From: Heterohyrax brucei
Taxonomy: Eukaryota; Chordata; Mammalia; Hyracoidea; Procaviidae
NCBI GenBank assembly: GCA_028571685.1
Contig: CM053162.1
Location: 63,414,351 to 63,478,350 of the forward strand
Direction of reading: 5' to 3'
Length of the DNA stretch: 64,000 nucleotides
Part shown: positions 32,897 to 44,128 of the stretch, in pieces
Numbering within the stretch: the stretch's first letter is position 1
How the letters are laid out: each line of letters begins with the position of its first letter
Made by a program: the position numbers and the translations under genes
Notes under the pieces: model-generated
Seen by the model: the letters and a program-made list of their open reading frames with translations, nothing else
Told to the model about the DNA's origin: nothing
Database searches by the model: none

Positions 32897-33055
32897 TGGA
32901 AACCCTGGGGATGTAGTGGTTAAGTGCTATCACTGCTAACCAAAAGTTCTGCAGTTTGAATCCACCAGGCACTTTTTGGAAATTTTATGGAGTAGTTTTA
33001 CTGTGTCCTCTAGGGTCCCCATGAGTCAGAACTGACTGAACAGCAGTGGGTTTGG
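32897..33055 (+). repeat. AfroSINE-type SINE
   Basis: Sense copy: ggaaaccctggggatgtagtgg to acagcagtgggtttggct. It ends in a (CA)n run, suggesting that the microsatellite grew from the SINE tail. Confidence 0.92.
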
Positions 33056-33086
33056 CTACACACACACACACACATACATATATACT
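33056..33086 (+). repeat. (CA)n microsatellite
   Basis: About nine CA units followed by catacatatata, directly after the SINE tail. Confidence 0.9.
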
Positions 33087-33439
33087 CTCAATAATCAATA
33101 CGTGATAGCCAACATTATGGAATATATAAAGTACATTTATACTCAATGAGGCATTTGAAAGGAAAAGAAAAAAATTCTTTCTACATGAAGAAAAGCAGAT
33201 ATACGTTGTGTATATGTTGCATCATATATGTTGGACCAGGTGCAGGAGTGGTTTAAGGGACCATAGTTCAGATTCTGAAAACAAACAAACAAAAAAAAAT
33301 AGAGACAGTAAAAGCCAGGTTAATTAGACAATCTTTATTAGGCAACTTGCACAGAGGGACCAGAGCTGGAAATCCCAGTATAGACAACAAAGTGCAGAGA
33401 GCCACCTGGTTAGAAGGCCAAGCACATTAACAAGGATTC
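33087..33439. other. Unclassified
   Basis: No repeat or gene recognised. Confidence 0.4.
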
Positions 33440-34015
33440 TGTGTTTAGACGCCATATCATCTAATACACTAGGGAAATCTGCTACAAAAGTCTCTTTAAA
33501 GTGCTGAAAAGCAAAGAAGACACCCCGAAGACTAAGGTGTATTTGACTTGGATCTGACTCGACGGCATTTGGCTGGCTGGCAGGATATTATCAGTCATCC
33601 TGTATGCATATGAAAGCTAAACAGTGAATAAGGAAGAAAAAAGAATTTTTGATGCCTTTGAATTATGGTGATTGCAAAAAATATTGAATATACCATGGAC
33701 TGCCAAGAGAACAAACAAATCTATCTTGGAAGAAGTACACCCAGAATGTTTATCAGAAGCAAAGATGGTGAAACTACTCCTTAGATACTTTAGACATGGT
33801 CAGCGGGCATCAGTCCCTGGGAAAGAACATCACGCTTGGTAAAGGAGAGGGTCAGAAAAAAAGAGAGAGACCCTCAGAAAGACAGATTGGCACAGTGGCA
33901 GCAGCAACAGGCTTAAGCATCACAAGGGTGATGAGGATGATACAGGATCTGGTCTTGTTTCATTCTGTTGTACACACTGAGAATCAACTCAATAGCACCT
34001 GGCAATAACTGTATA
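33440..34015 (+). mobile_element. RTE 3' region, sense, with a tail-like insert
   Basis: Sense RTE: ctctttaaagtgctgaaaag, then the C-terminal ORF (accatggactgccaagagaac, ggcacagtggcagcagc) to the tail caactcaatagcacctggc. At 33553-33583 about 30 bases of a SINE/RTE-type tail (ggatctgactcgacggcatt) replace or interrupt the expected ORF sequence. The 70-codon frame at 33796-34008 is part of this LINE. Confidence 0.8.
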
Positions 34016-34345
34016 AGGTCACCGTGAGTTGGAAATGTCTCTACCACAGTGGGTGGTATGTTTGCAAATGTATAAGGGAGTGATTTACTAGTGTTTCATT
34101 ATGATAAATATATACACAGCACACAATTTTTAATAGGGCACAGGTGCTTCCTTGGGCTGGAGAGATCACGTATAGAGCCACACTGATTTTGTAACACCAC
34201 CTTTCTCACGAAGGCAGTTCCTTCATTTAGAGCAGCTAGTCTGTGTCCGGTGTTATTCAAGGACAAAAAGACAAACACTGCAAAGTCTCTGTCTTAACTG
34301 TAATGTTAACATTGCTAATTAAAAAAAAAAAAGAAAAGAAAAAGA

Positions 34346-34494
34346 AACTTGCCGTTGAGTAACTTCCAACTCATAGCGACCCTATAGAAAAAGGTAGAAC
34401 TGTGCCATAGTTTCCAAGGAGCACCTGGTGGATTTGAACTGCCAGTCTTTTTGTTAACAGCTATAGCAATTAACCACGGTGTCACCAGGATTTC
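34346..34494 (-). repeat. AfroSINE-type SINE
   Basis: Antisense copy with a long (A)-rich left end (aaaaaagaaaagaaaaaga), which belongs to the antisense side next to the tail, and body catagtttccaaggagcacc. Confidence 0.9.
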
Positions 34495-34894
34495 TAATGA
34501 AAAGGGGTATCTTTGGGCAGAATGAAAGAAAGGAACTTACTAAATACGTAATTAGAGAATTCATTATTTTCTGTAAGAACACAGCGGTTAGTGTTTATCC
34601 CATCTACTGGTACTCCTGCAGGTTATGCAGCTTTCCCTGGCTGAGTGTTCCATACCTGCTCCCAAAGGGTCCAGCTGGCCCAGTTAACGAGCAAAGGGAA
34701 TGTAAGATACATGGTTTCTGTTTGGTCGGTATTCACTGTGCTATAGGCTGAAGTCTGCTCCACTGCCGCCTGCTTTCTTTCAGTGTCGTCTTGAGTAATA
34801 CGAAACTGAAGACCAGGGCAGCATACTGCACCTCCTTATAGACAGTAGGACTCCCACCCATTGCCTTGCAACCTGCCTTTGAATTCTTTGAATT
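34495..34894. other. Unclassified
   Basis: Holds a 90-codon frame (34479-34751) that overlaps the SINE head at its start. I see no family resemblance. Confidence 0.4.
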
Positions 34895-34942
34895 TTTCAG
34901 TTGAGATGGATTCTGCTTGATGGCAGTGGTTTAGGTTTGGTT
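34895..34942 (+). repeat. Sense SINE tail
   Basis: Tail only (gcttgatggcagtggtttag), adjoining the left end of the LTR that follows. Confidence 0.65.
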
Positions 34943-35548
34943 TGTTTTAATTATCCAGTGCTTCTATAACAGACATATCACAAGAGGGTGACTTTAACAA
35001 ATAGAAATGTATCCTCCCACAATTAAAAAAAACAAAATCAAACCCAATGTCATTGAGTCGATTCCAACTCATAGAGACACTATAGGACAAAATAGAACTG
35101 CTCCATAGAGTTTCCACTGAGCACCTGGCAGGTGTGAGCTGCCAACCTTTCAGTTAGCAGATGTAGCACATAGCCGTTACACTGCCAGGGTTTCTTCTCA
35201 CAGTATATAAAAGCCTAGAAATCTGAATTCAGGGCATGATGCTTACGGGAAGGCTTTCTCTGTTGGCTTTAGAAGAAGGTCTTTGTCTCTTCAGCTTTTA
35301 CTTCCTGGTTCCCTGGAGATCTCCACACGTCTTGGAGTGTAACTTAGTCTATCTCTGCCTTCTTGCCTGTTAAATCTGTTGTATATCAAAAACAAATTGA
35401 TTTAAGACATATCTTACACCAATTCTGTCTCATTAACATAATGAAGATAGTCCATTCCCAAGTGACATTATCGCCACAGGCATAGAGATTGGAATTTAGA
35501 ACAGATATCTTGGGGTAACATGATTCAATCCAAATATTTTACACTTTG
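34943..35548 (-). mobile_element. MaLR-type LTR, antisense (left LTR of provirus)
   Basis: Starts tgttttaattatccagtgct, the complement of an MaLR LTR 3' end. It continues with cacaggcatagagattggaa and ends near aatccaaata. A SINE lies inside it at 35033-35195. It is the same family and orientation as the LTR at 37690. Confidence 0.7.
35033..35195 (-). repeat. AfroSINE-type SINE inside LTR
   Basis: Antisense full-length copy flanked by imperfect repeats (tcctcccaca before, ttcttctcaca after), inserted in the MaLR LTR. Confidence 0.88.
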
Positions 35549-35884
35549 GTCCCCCAAAACTCACGTCCTTGCCACATGCAAAGCACATTCACCATTCCAT
35601 GTCATCCATAAGTTCCTAAACCTACTCCAGATTCAAAATCTAATTTTCGGAATCTTTTAAATCAAATATAGGTGACACTTCAGGTGGACACCATATTGGG
35701 ACAACATTCCTTCTCACTTGTCAACCTTTGAAAATGCAAGTTACCTGTTTCCAATGGGTAACAGTGAAATAAGCACAAGATAAATTTTTCCATTACAGAT
35801 GGGAGAAATCGGAGAGAAGGAAGGGGTAACAGGTACCAATCAGGTCCAATAACCAGCCAAAAATTTGCATTATATCACAAGGGC

Positions 35885-35975
35885 TGGAAAACTCTGGTGA
35901 TATGGAAAACTCTATGGGCCAGTTCTACTTTGTCATGTAGGGTGGATACGAGTCAGAATCTACTTGACTGCAGTG
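35885..35975 (+). repeat. Short SINE with internal deletion
   Basis: Sense copy. The head is joined directly to ggaaaactctatgggccag and the tail cgagtcagaatctacttgac, so the tRNA-like part is mostly lost. Confidence 0.65.
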
Positions 35976-36488
35976 TCTCCCCCCACCCCCATGCTTGACA
36001 GTAGACATCTCTTACTCTCGCTTTCCTAAGACCATCTGGATGTTGGACATGCCCCTTGGATTGTGAGTGGAAGTCCCTCAGCTCCTAGTTTCAGTTCTGC
36101 CTTCTTAGCCCACTAAGATGGAAATTTTGCTACCTCAGCTTTGGAAAATCTCATTCTCTTAGTCAATTTGAGTGACTGCCTCACACTCTCAACCTAGACA
36201 ATTTCTATTCGTCTACCCCTTGGATATGGTAGCCACATCCTTTCAGCTGTCAGTGGTGACTGCATCCTTCTGGCACTCCATAATGACAGACCCACACTCT
36301 AGAACTAAATAGAAGATGATTGAACTCTGAAACCTGGTAGGCTGTTGTACAATTGTTTGAGATCCTAGAGACCATGTCCCCCACACTTTGAAACCAAGAA
36401 GGCCACACTACCCTGGTGCCTTCCAATAATTTCACTGATCTCCAAACTGTTCCAGGGATGATCCTTTTTTTCCTTGAAGGTTACAAGG

Positions 36489-36962
36489 TGTCATGGATTG
36501 AATTCTGTCCCCCCAAAAATAGGTGTAGCCACGTGGCTGGGCTACGATTCCCAGTATCTTGTGATTGTCCTCCATTTTGTGGTTTTCCTGTGCTGTACGT
36601 TAAAGGATTAGGGTGGAGCTGTAAATCCTTTCATAGGATTACCTCCCTGCTCCACAGTAAAGAGAGTTTCCCTGGGGTATGACTTGCCCCACCCTTAATC
36701 CTTTCATCCTGCTGAGAGATAAAAGGACAGAGAAGCAGGCAGAGAATTGGGAAGAAGAGTGTGTCCTTCAGACCTGAGGTTCCTACACCAAGATGCTCCC
36801 TGGACAAAGACTGATGCAATACCGGACTTTCCTCCAGAGCCGACAAGGGGGAAAGCCTTCCCCTGGGGCAGACACCCTGAATATGGACTTGCAGCCTACC
36901 GGATCATGTAAGACATCCACTCTGTGGTATTTCTGTTAGAGCAGCCCTAGATGACTAAAACA
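36489..36962 (+). mobile_element. Second MaLR-type LTR, nested, opposite orientation
   Basis: A 474-base solo LTR: tgtcatggattgaattctgtc start, gattgtcctccattttgtgg block, agataaaaggacagagaagc block, and end tagatgactaaaaca. It lies inside the antisense provirus, so it inserted later. The usual 5-base duplication is not evident (caagg left, ctata right). Confidence 0.8.
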
Positions 36963-37689
36963 CTATATAACTCTTTTGTCCTGTTTCTGCCTGTAGAATT
37001 CTAAGAGGCAGACAGCTTTCTTTCATTTCATTCTTTTTCTCATTCAGTCTAAGCTAATGAGTTTTCTGCTGTGGTAGTTGGTTAGATTCATCAGTCACAT
37101 CACTAATCTCTTCACCAAAAATTGTGTAGCCATGTCCGTGGTGAATATTCTAGGACATATGTTCATAGTTTCTAAAACAGAATTTTCCAGATCTTTAGGA
37201 TCTGTTTTCATTTTTCATTGTTCTGTCCATCTCTCTCTTCTCATGTTTTACTATAAGTGGCAAGGAAAAACCCTGTGGCCCCTTTAACATCTTGCTTACT
37301 TGCTTGGAAATCTCATTGGCCGGATATCCAAGTTCATCACTTACAAGTTCTACCTTCCACCGAACACTCTAACATAATTCAGACAAGGTCTTTGCCATTA
37401 CATAAAAGGTATTGCCCTTCTTCCACTATCAAATCACATGCTCATCATTTTCTTTCAAAGGATCACTAGAAGTACAATTAACATCACATTTCTAGCAAAA
37501 GTCTGTTGCTGGTGCCACGCATTTTCTCCAAGATGATAGAGACTCTCTGTAGCTCTGCTTATTTCCTTCTGAGCCTTCATCAGAATCGCCTTTGACATCC
37601 ATAGTTCTACCAAAAATCCTTGCATGGAAATCCATTACTAATTTTAAATAATTATTAAAACAGCAGTCCTACTTCTAGCTACCAAGTTC

Positions 37690-38272
37690 TGTTTCAGTTA
37701 CCTATTGCTGCTATAATAAAAATACTACCAGTAGGTTGCTTTAACAAACAGAAACTTATTATCACAGTTTAGGAGGCTAGAGGTTTAAATTTGAGAATCA
37801 TCTCTAGGAGAAAGCTTTCTGTCAGCTCTGAAGGAATGTTTTTATTTTTTCAGCGTCAGCTTCTTCATTCTTTGGAAATATCCAGGTACCTTGGCATTTA
37901 TTTCACCCCCTCTCTGTTTCTCTTACTTGCTTTTTTAATCTATTTTATATCCTACATCCTACACTAATATACATCCTACACTAATTCTGTCTTAGTAATA
38001 TTTCAAAGTCAGTGTATTTCTAAATGGAATTTTAACCACAGACACAGAGTTTAGGATTTACAACATATATTTTGGGGGACATAATTCAATTCAGGAGCCC
38101 TAGCATCACAGCGGGTAAGCATTTGGCTGTCAGGCTGAGGGTCAGCAGTTTGAATCCACCAGTTGCTCCTTGGAAAGCCGATGGGGCAATTCTTCTCTGT
38201 CTTACAGGGTTGCTATGGATTAAAATTGACTTGGTGGCAACAGATTCTTTGATTTTAATTGAATCCATAACA
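37690..38272 (-). mobile_element. MaLR-type LTR, antisense (right LTR of provirus), split by a SINE
   Basis: Starts tgtttcagttacctattgct, includes tttaggatttacaacatatat and is cut at 38093 by a sense SINE. The LTR end gaatccataaca reappears at 38261-38272. Confidence 0.7.
38094..38250 (+). repeat. AfroSINE-type SINE inside LTR
   Basis: Sense copy from ggagccctagcatcacagcggg to gacttggtggcaacag. Flanks aattcaattca and aattgaatcca are an imperfect target duplication. Confidence 0.85.
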
Positions 38273-38630
38273 ATCCTGACTAGGAGCGATGCCCACTAGT
38301 GTCCAGAACAACAGTACACACCAGGTGGTGTCCAACTATGAATGAATACTTCTGGTGCTGTCTTTCGTAACCTTATACCTTACCTGTAAGTAGTTCGCAA
38401 GTAGCTCTCTGTGTAACCACTCAAGTGAGAATCTCCCTCATACTGCTAACTTCATTGATTGGTCTTATCGCCTTAGGCAAAACAAGAACCCAAGGGCATA
38501 AGATAGGCAAAACCATCAATGTTTTACTTTGTTCTTTGAGGGCTTATTGCCTTTTATTTAATCTTGCTCCCTCAGGGTTACAAGGCAGGCAAAATTACAA
38601 GTTTGTACCTTCTTTCTTGGCTCATTGTAC
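38273..38630. other. Unclassified
   Basis: No repeat or gene recognised. The 83-codon frame at 38425-38676 runs into the SINE. Confidence 0.4.
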
Positions 38631-38786
38631 AAAAACTGCTGTCACTGAGTTGATTCCTACTATTATAACCGTATAGGACAGAGTAGAACTGCTCCATAGA
38701 GTTTCCAAGGAGCATCTGATGGATTTGAACAGCCCACCATTTGATTAGCAGATGTTGAACTTAACCATTATGCAACCAGGGTTTCT
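38631..38786 (-). repeat. AfroSINE-type SINE
   Basis: Antisense copy: aaaactgctgtcactgagttg, ccatagagtttccaaggagc, tatgcaaccagggtttc. Flanked by ttgtaca on both sides. Confidence 0.9.
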
Positions 38787-38799
38787 GTTCTTGTACAGG

Positions 38800-40570
38800 G
38801 TCTCTGTAAATAAGATCCCTCTTGACCATTTCTTTAGGTGTATCATACATCAGTAATAGTTTGTTGCCAACTGGTAATAGTCTGATTGATTGTTAAAGCA
38901 GGGAAAGCTTTCAGTAACTCACCATAGGTAAACTTACATGTGAAAGCAAATCAATAACACTTATATTTAGAATGGGGTCTGATATAATCAATTTGTAAAA
39001 TATGTGAAGGGCCCTCAACATTTTTTAATACCCTCTGTCTTACACTTAAGTAGAATGGTGTGCTTAGGGCAAATACAGGACATTTTTAATAGTCTTTTTT
39101 ACATCTTTCCTAGCAATGGTGAATACCCAGATGCCCGTATTTTTATATTGCCACGTGGTTATGTCAAAGTTAACTGCAGGGTCAATGATCTTCACAGCCT
39201 CCAAAGCTTTTGTTTCTGTATATATTACATGTTGGAAAATCTTCTGTGTGTTCTGGGACATGATTTACATAGTCACTTAGGAACCAAGTTTTTTTCAATG
39301 TATCTTAGATATTTCACCATAATTCCTGCCCCCTGTAAATGTTCTCTGTTAATTTCCCACCCGTCTGTTTCCCAGTGGAATATCCTTAAAGTAAGACTTT
39401 TCATCACGTCCCAGGAATCAGTGCAAATTGTCAGAGTGGTGTTTCTGAGTGATTACTAGCCCAGCTGCCTTTAGCTTAAGCCACTGACTAATGATTCCAG
39501 AACCTGTTCCTATTCAGACAGTATCAGTAGAATGCTGCCTTGCAGTGACTGTCTACTTGGGAGGTTGATCTGTATTGGAATTATCCCTATACCTGGAAAA
39601 ACCCAGGGAAGTGCCTGCCCTCTCCCAGGTACCGTTACTGCTTTCCTGAGATATTTGTTGGTGACCAGTGGGCATTTCCTATGTGAATTTGATAGACCCC
39701 AATATTCCTGTAACTCTTTCAAGAAAACTTATCACACTATTGCAGATAGGAACCAAAATTGCCACGGCCAACTTCATGCTGATTATCAAAGAGACCCTCT
39801 GTCCACCCCTAAGAAGATTTGCTGTTCTTACTTCTCCTTGGGCTTATATAGTAAGGGCTTCTCTTTGTAGTAAAGCATTATATATGGCCAGAAATTGTTT
39901 TGTTATGAGAATGTGCCATATTTCTGTATCTTTAAACAACTGTGACCAGGATCTTATTCATCACTTCTGTTTAGTTTTCCGGTGCCATTGAGCTCATCTT
40001 ATGCTATCCTCTGTAACAGTAATGTCATATTCAAATGGTGTCCCCCTCTTCTATAGCCTCTAGTGCATGAGACCGTTGCACCAGGGACTTGACTTGAGTA
40101 AAAGCATTCTCTTGTGTCTTTCCTCAGTCCCAGAGAGTCTCCATTTTCACCAGTCTGCAGAGGGGCAGAGGGCACTGTGCCAAGTACAGGATAAATGGTC
40201 TCCAGCATCCTTATAACCTCACGAAACCATGTACTTCCTTAACAGTCTGGGGAGAAGGAAAAGTCATTAAAACTACTTGCAACTACTGATGCCAAGACTT
40301 AAGTCATACTTGGCCATACGACTGCTAGGAGTTTCATGGTAGAGCCTTGTTCTGGTGTTTGTGGTAGGTTTGTAGCCCATTCTCACTGGAATATCTTCCT
40401 CTAGCTATTGATGCCTCCTGATGACATGTCCAATGAAGTAAGCTGGATAGTGTTCTGTTGGGACTCATACATTTTTCTTTGGCTAATTCTTGAAAATAAG
40501 TTGTCAGGCCTTTTTGTCTAGTATGTACTAGTTTGGAAGCTGCACTGTGTCCACTGTGCATGACTTTTCT
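38800..40570 (-). mobile_element. Degenerate endogenous retrovirus pol, antisense
   Basis: Read from 40570 down to about 39060, the minus strand gives broken retroviral pol. There is a region just after the reverse transcriptase core resembling the connection domain (around 40160-40240), followed by a segment like the start of RNase H (around 39870-39930). Several frameshifts and stops separate the pieces, so no protein could be made. I could not find LTRs on either side. The class (ERV1-like or ERVL-like) is uncertain. The 151-codon plus-strand frame at 39004-39459 is its antisense shadow. Confidence 0.6.
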
Positions 40571-40644
40571 GTATTTTAAATTCCGGTTATAAAAAGTTCA
40601 GCATGGCAGTAACACAGAAGCCACCACATTATGGAAAACTTAAA

Positions 40645-41165
40645 CAGGAATGGTGGTCAAACAGGCTAGGATGACTGCAATAAAAAGACAGATAATAACA
40701 CGCATTGGCAAGGATTTAGAGAAACTGAACCTGATGTACACAGCTGGTGGGGCTGTAAAAAGATGCAGCTGCTTTGGAATACAGCCTGGTATCTCCTCAA
40801 AAGGAGGAGGTCAACAGGATTCATTAAGTTCATTCCTAGGAATGCATCCAAGAGAATTGAAACTGTACATTCATGCAAATAAGTGTACACAAATATTCGT
40901 AGAAACATTCTTTGTAATAGCCACAGTGTGGTAACTATACGTGTATCTATTGATGCTTAGGTTAAATTAGGTTAAATGTGGCATATCAATGCAATGGAAT
41001 ATTATTCATCCATAAAAAGGAAAGACTTACTGATAGATGCTATAACACACATAAAACCCTGAAAATGTTCTACTAAGTGAAAGAAACTCATGTTGTAAGA
41101 CATTATTTGTGTGAAACAGCCCAAATAGGCAAAACTTTTGGGAGAGACAGTCGATTAAAGTGTGC
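40645..41165 (+). mobile_element. Old L1 end of ORF2 and 3' UTR, sense
   Basis: Matches the L1 3' end stretch: ggtggggctgtaaaaagatgc, catccaagagaattgaaactg, atggaatattattcatcc, atgctataacacacataaaac and aataggcaaaac. A SINE splits it at 41171. Confidence 0.88.
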
Positions 41166-41170
41166 CAGAG

Positions 41171-41335
41171 GAAATCCTGGTGGGATGGTGGTTAAGTGCT
41201 AAGTCTGCTAACCAAAAGATAGGCAGTTTGTATCCTCCAGTTGCTCCTCAGAAACTCTAAGGGGTAGTTCTACTCTGTCTGTAGGATTGCTATGAGTTGG
41301 AATCAACTTGAAAGTAATAGGCTTGCTTTTTTTGA
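41171..41335 (+). repeat. AfroSINE-type SINE inside L1
   Basis: Sense copy from ggaaatcctggtgggatggtgg to gaaagtaataggcttg. Imperfect duplication: gattaaagtg before, gatttagtgg after. Confidence 0.9.
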
Positions 41336-41450
41336 TTTAGTGGTGGAGCTGGTTGGAGATGTTTAGGGTGTTTCCTTTGAGAGCCATGTACTTGTTCTTA
41401 AATTGGTTAAGATGACGGTTGTAGACACCTTACATCATCAGAACTTAGTT
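41336..41450 (+). mobile_element. Old L1 3' UTR, continued
   Basis: Resumes with agtggtggagctggttggag and ends near taagatgacggttgta, the usual last part of an old L1 3' UTR. Confidence 0.65.
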
Positions 41451-41560
41451 CAGATGTGTGGACTTATTTCTCAAACATTTATTTTCGATTTTCTCCTCAT
41501 TCTCAACAAGACACATATCCAAAAAAGTGTTTATGGTTACCTAAAGTAGTCTTATAGGAA

Positions 41561-41712
41561 AGCCTGCTTGCCTAGTGGTTAACTGCTATGAATGCTAACA
41601 CAAAGGTTGGCATTTGAGTTCACCAGGTACTCTTAGGAAACTCTATGAGACAGTTCTACTATGCCTATAGGGTCACTATGAATTGGAATTGACTCCACAG
41701 TAGTGAGTAAAG
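41561..41712 (+). repeat. AfroSINE-type SINE
   Basis: Sense copy: ggaaagcctgcttgcctagtgg to gactccacagtagtgag. Confidence 0.88.
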
Positions 41713-41737
41713 TCTTGTAAATACTGGTTTATCAAAG

Positions 41738-41890
41738 AATTCAAAGACAAACCTGAGTTTAAATTTACGTCATGACACTTACTAGCTGAATAAACTTCCA
41801 CTCTTCAAAGTTTACTTTCCTTCATCTTTGAAAAGCAAGTGGTGATGACCTCAAGGGTTTTTGTCTGTATTAGATATGTATGTAAAGTAT
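41738..41890 (+). repeat. MIR
   Basis: MIR-like: cctgagtttaaatttacgtc, acacttactagctgaataaac and ccttcatctttgaaaagc. Confidence 0.6.
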
Positions 41891-42289
41891 TCATTCTGGC
41901 CCAAGTAATGCTTGTCCCTCCTCTTGCTGTTTTAATTACCTCATTTCCATACTGAACTGTGTACCCAGTTAATACTTTGATCCCTTCTTAAGGACTCAGA
42001 CATCTCATAGACTAACCAAGTCTTGACAAATATAGACTACTCACACTGTGTTCTTCATTGTAGAACCTCGATAAACCTCACTAATTAATTTTGGTACACT
42101 TTTTTTGCTGAGATGAAGTAGACCATTAGTTAGCATATGCCCAAAGTTGGCATCCAAATTAAAACAGTTGCAACTCAGACTCTCAGGAGAAAGCTTTGAA
42201 TTGATACTACTGGAAATGCCAGGATGCTGGCCATATTTTCAGAAACTTCTGGAGACAGAAAGTCCACTTCTTTATTTAATGATGCTATT

Positions 42290-42290
<1 letters not shown>

Positions 42291-42327
<37 letters not shown>
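42291..42327 (+). repeat. (TC)n microsatellite
   Basis: About 18 uninterrupted TC units ending in a short T run. Confidence 0.95.
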
Positions 42328-42331
<4 letters not shown>

Positions 42332-42386
42332 AATCCTCATTAATTTAGTTAGACATTCAAAATGTGACAACAGGAATCAAAACACA

Positions 42387-42885
42387 CGCCATGGATTGAA
42401 TTGTGTCTGCCCAAAAATATGTGTAGCAATTTGGTTATGATTCCCAATATTTTATGATTGTCCTCCATTTTGTGCTTTTCCTGTGCTGTGTGTTAGAGGA
42501 TTGAGGTGTGACTGTAAATCCCTTCATGAGGTCACCTCACTTCTCCACTGTAAAGGGAGTTTCCCTGCAGTGTGGCTCGCATCACTTTTTTCCGTGTATC
42601 CTTTGTCCTACAAGAGATAAACGGAAAGAGAAGCAAGCAGAGAGTTGGGAACCTCACAGCATCAAGAAAGCAGCAGCAGGAGTACAGCGTGTCCTTCAGA
42701 CCTGCACCAAGATGCTCCCTGAACAGTGACTGATGCAACGACCTTCCTCCAGAGCCAAGAGAGGGAAGGCCTTCTCCTGGAGTGGATACCCTGAATTTAG
42801 AGTTGTAGCCTACCAGACTATGTAAAAATAAACCTTTCTTGTTAAAGCCACCCACTTTGTAGAGCAGCTCTAGATGACTAAGACA
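42387..42885 (+). mobile_element. Solo ERVL-MaLR-type LTR
   Basis: Close to the copies at 17260 and 36489: catggattgaattgtgtctg, gattgtcctccattttgtgc, agataaacggaaagagaagc, an aataaa signal at about 42827 and end tagatgactaagaca. The bases acaca occur on both sides (42382-42386 and 42886-42890), a fitting 5-base duplication although low in complexity. Confidence 0.82.
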
Positions 42886-43182
42886 ACACACTAGAAAATC
42901 ACAAGATAGACTAATATAAGCATATAAACACATACACTTATGTGAACACCAACTATTTGTGAGATAAACATGACTTTTACTAAGATAACATGGAGAACAA
43001 AGTATGATTTCACTGGCTTTAATTTAGAGGTAAACTGAACAACCTAAAAAATAAATAACCTATTCTGATTGATAGAGACCCTAGAGAAGGTAGAAGAACT
43101 CATAAAAATTGATGAAGTTAGATAGGCCTAGTATGATTGTTCTAATTGAGTACATTAAAAAGAAGATTTTTTTAAAAAGAGA

Positions 43183-43334
43183 CAATTGCTATCAAGTTGA
43201 TTCCCACTCGCAGAGACCCTATAGAACAGAGTACAGTTGCCCCACAGAGTTTCCAAGGTGTGCCTGGAGGATTTGAATCGCTAGCCTTTTGATGATCAGC
43301 CACAGCATTTGACCACTACACCACCAGAGTTTCC
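43183..43334 (-). repeat. AfroSINE-type SINE
   Basis: Antisense copy: attgctatcaagttgattccc, ccccacagagtttccaagg, ccactacaccaccagagtttcc. The bases aaaaagaag occur on both sides. Confidence 0.92.
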
Positions 43335-43336
43335 AA

Positions 43337-43959
43337 AAAGAAGGTACTGATATTATCAATCATGATACTCTCATGAGTGTCTGAAAATTCTAATTAGGGT
43401 AAAGAAGAAACCGCGGTGGACGGAGACCCAGAGGAAACAACAGCATTAACAAAGTTCTGGGCACACCCTCAGGGGTTATATGTCTGCAGTACAGACCAAA
43501 AAACACTGTAGATAAGTTATGATTTATCTCCATTTAAATGGTGCATGTAAAATCCCGTTCTTAGGATTTATGGAGTCTGAGAAAGTGCACATTTCCTTTT
43601 GGAGCATGAACAAATGAATGAGCGTTCTGGTCAAGAGAACCATTAATTTAGGAAGAAGATACACTTGATCTTCCACTTAATCGAGAAACACATTTCCTTA
43701 GACTAAAAAAAGAATCCAAAGGAATTAGGAATGCAAGGTTGTCTTCCATGCAGAAAGGTCAGAGCAAACCCAAGGCGCTTCCCAGAAGCACCAAATTTCA
43801 CAGACCAGTGTGCAATGCCTACTGTTTTCACAGCAGCACTGGGACCACCTGGGGGAAGACAGAAAATGTGAAGGTTTTACCTTGTTGCACCGGTTTAAAA
43901 GGTCACAATGATAATTTATATCTAAAGCAGAGGTTTTCAAACTTTTTCAAGCACCTAAG
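43337..43959. other. Unclassified
   Basis: Overlapping frames on both strands near 43725-43987 are short and without recognisable motifs. Confidence 0.4.
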
Positions 43960-44128
43960 GCCAAATTTCTCAACCTCAACACTATAAATATTTGGGACCA
44001 GGTCATTCTTTGTAACAAGGGGCTGTCCTGTGTACTGTAGGATGTTTAGCAGTATCCTTAGCTTCTACTCAGTAAATGCCAGCAGAATCGTCACCACCAG
44101 TGGTGACTTCTAAAAATCTCTCCAAAAT
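43960..44128 (+). mobile_element. MER5A-like DNA transposon, first part
   Basis: Matches the non-autonomous hAT-Charlie element MER5A: ctgtcctgtgtactgtagg, atgtttagcagtatcctt and ctctccaaa. It resumes after a SINE at 44322. Confidence 0.8.

Larger units (their letters stand above)
35549..37689 (-). mobile_element. Probable MaLR internal region, antisense
   Basis: About 1.6 kb of sequence, excluding insertions, lying between two same-orientation MaLR-type LTRs. MaLR internal regions (1.5-2 kb) are non-coding or hold only gag-like remnants. I see no clear gag, pol or env frame. A short sense SINE lies at 35885-35975 and another LTR at 36489-36962. The assignment rests mainly on position between the LTRs. 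Confidence 0.5.

Noticed and set aside
39004-39459. A 151-codon plus-strand open frame, the longest in the window
   Set aside because: It lies opposite a decayed retroviral pol. Its composition (C, F, L and S rich) is typical of an antisense shadow.
42147-42440. A 97-codon frame with a run of Ser-Leu repeats
   Set aside because: The run is translated from a (TC)n microsatellite and the frame continues into an LTR.
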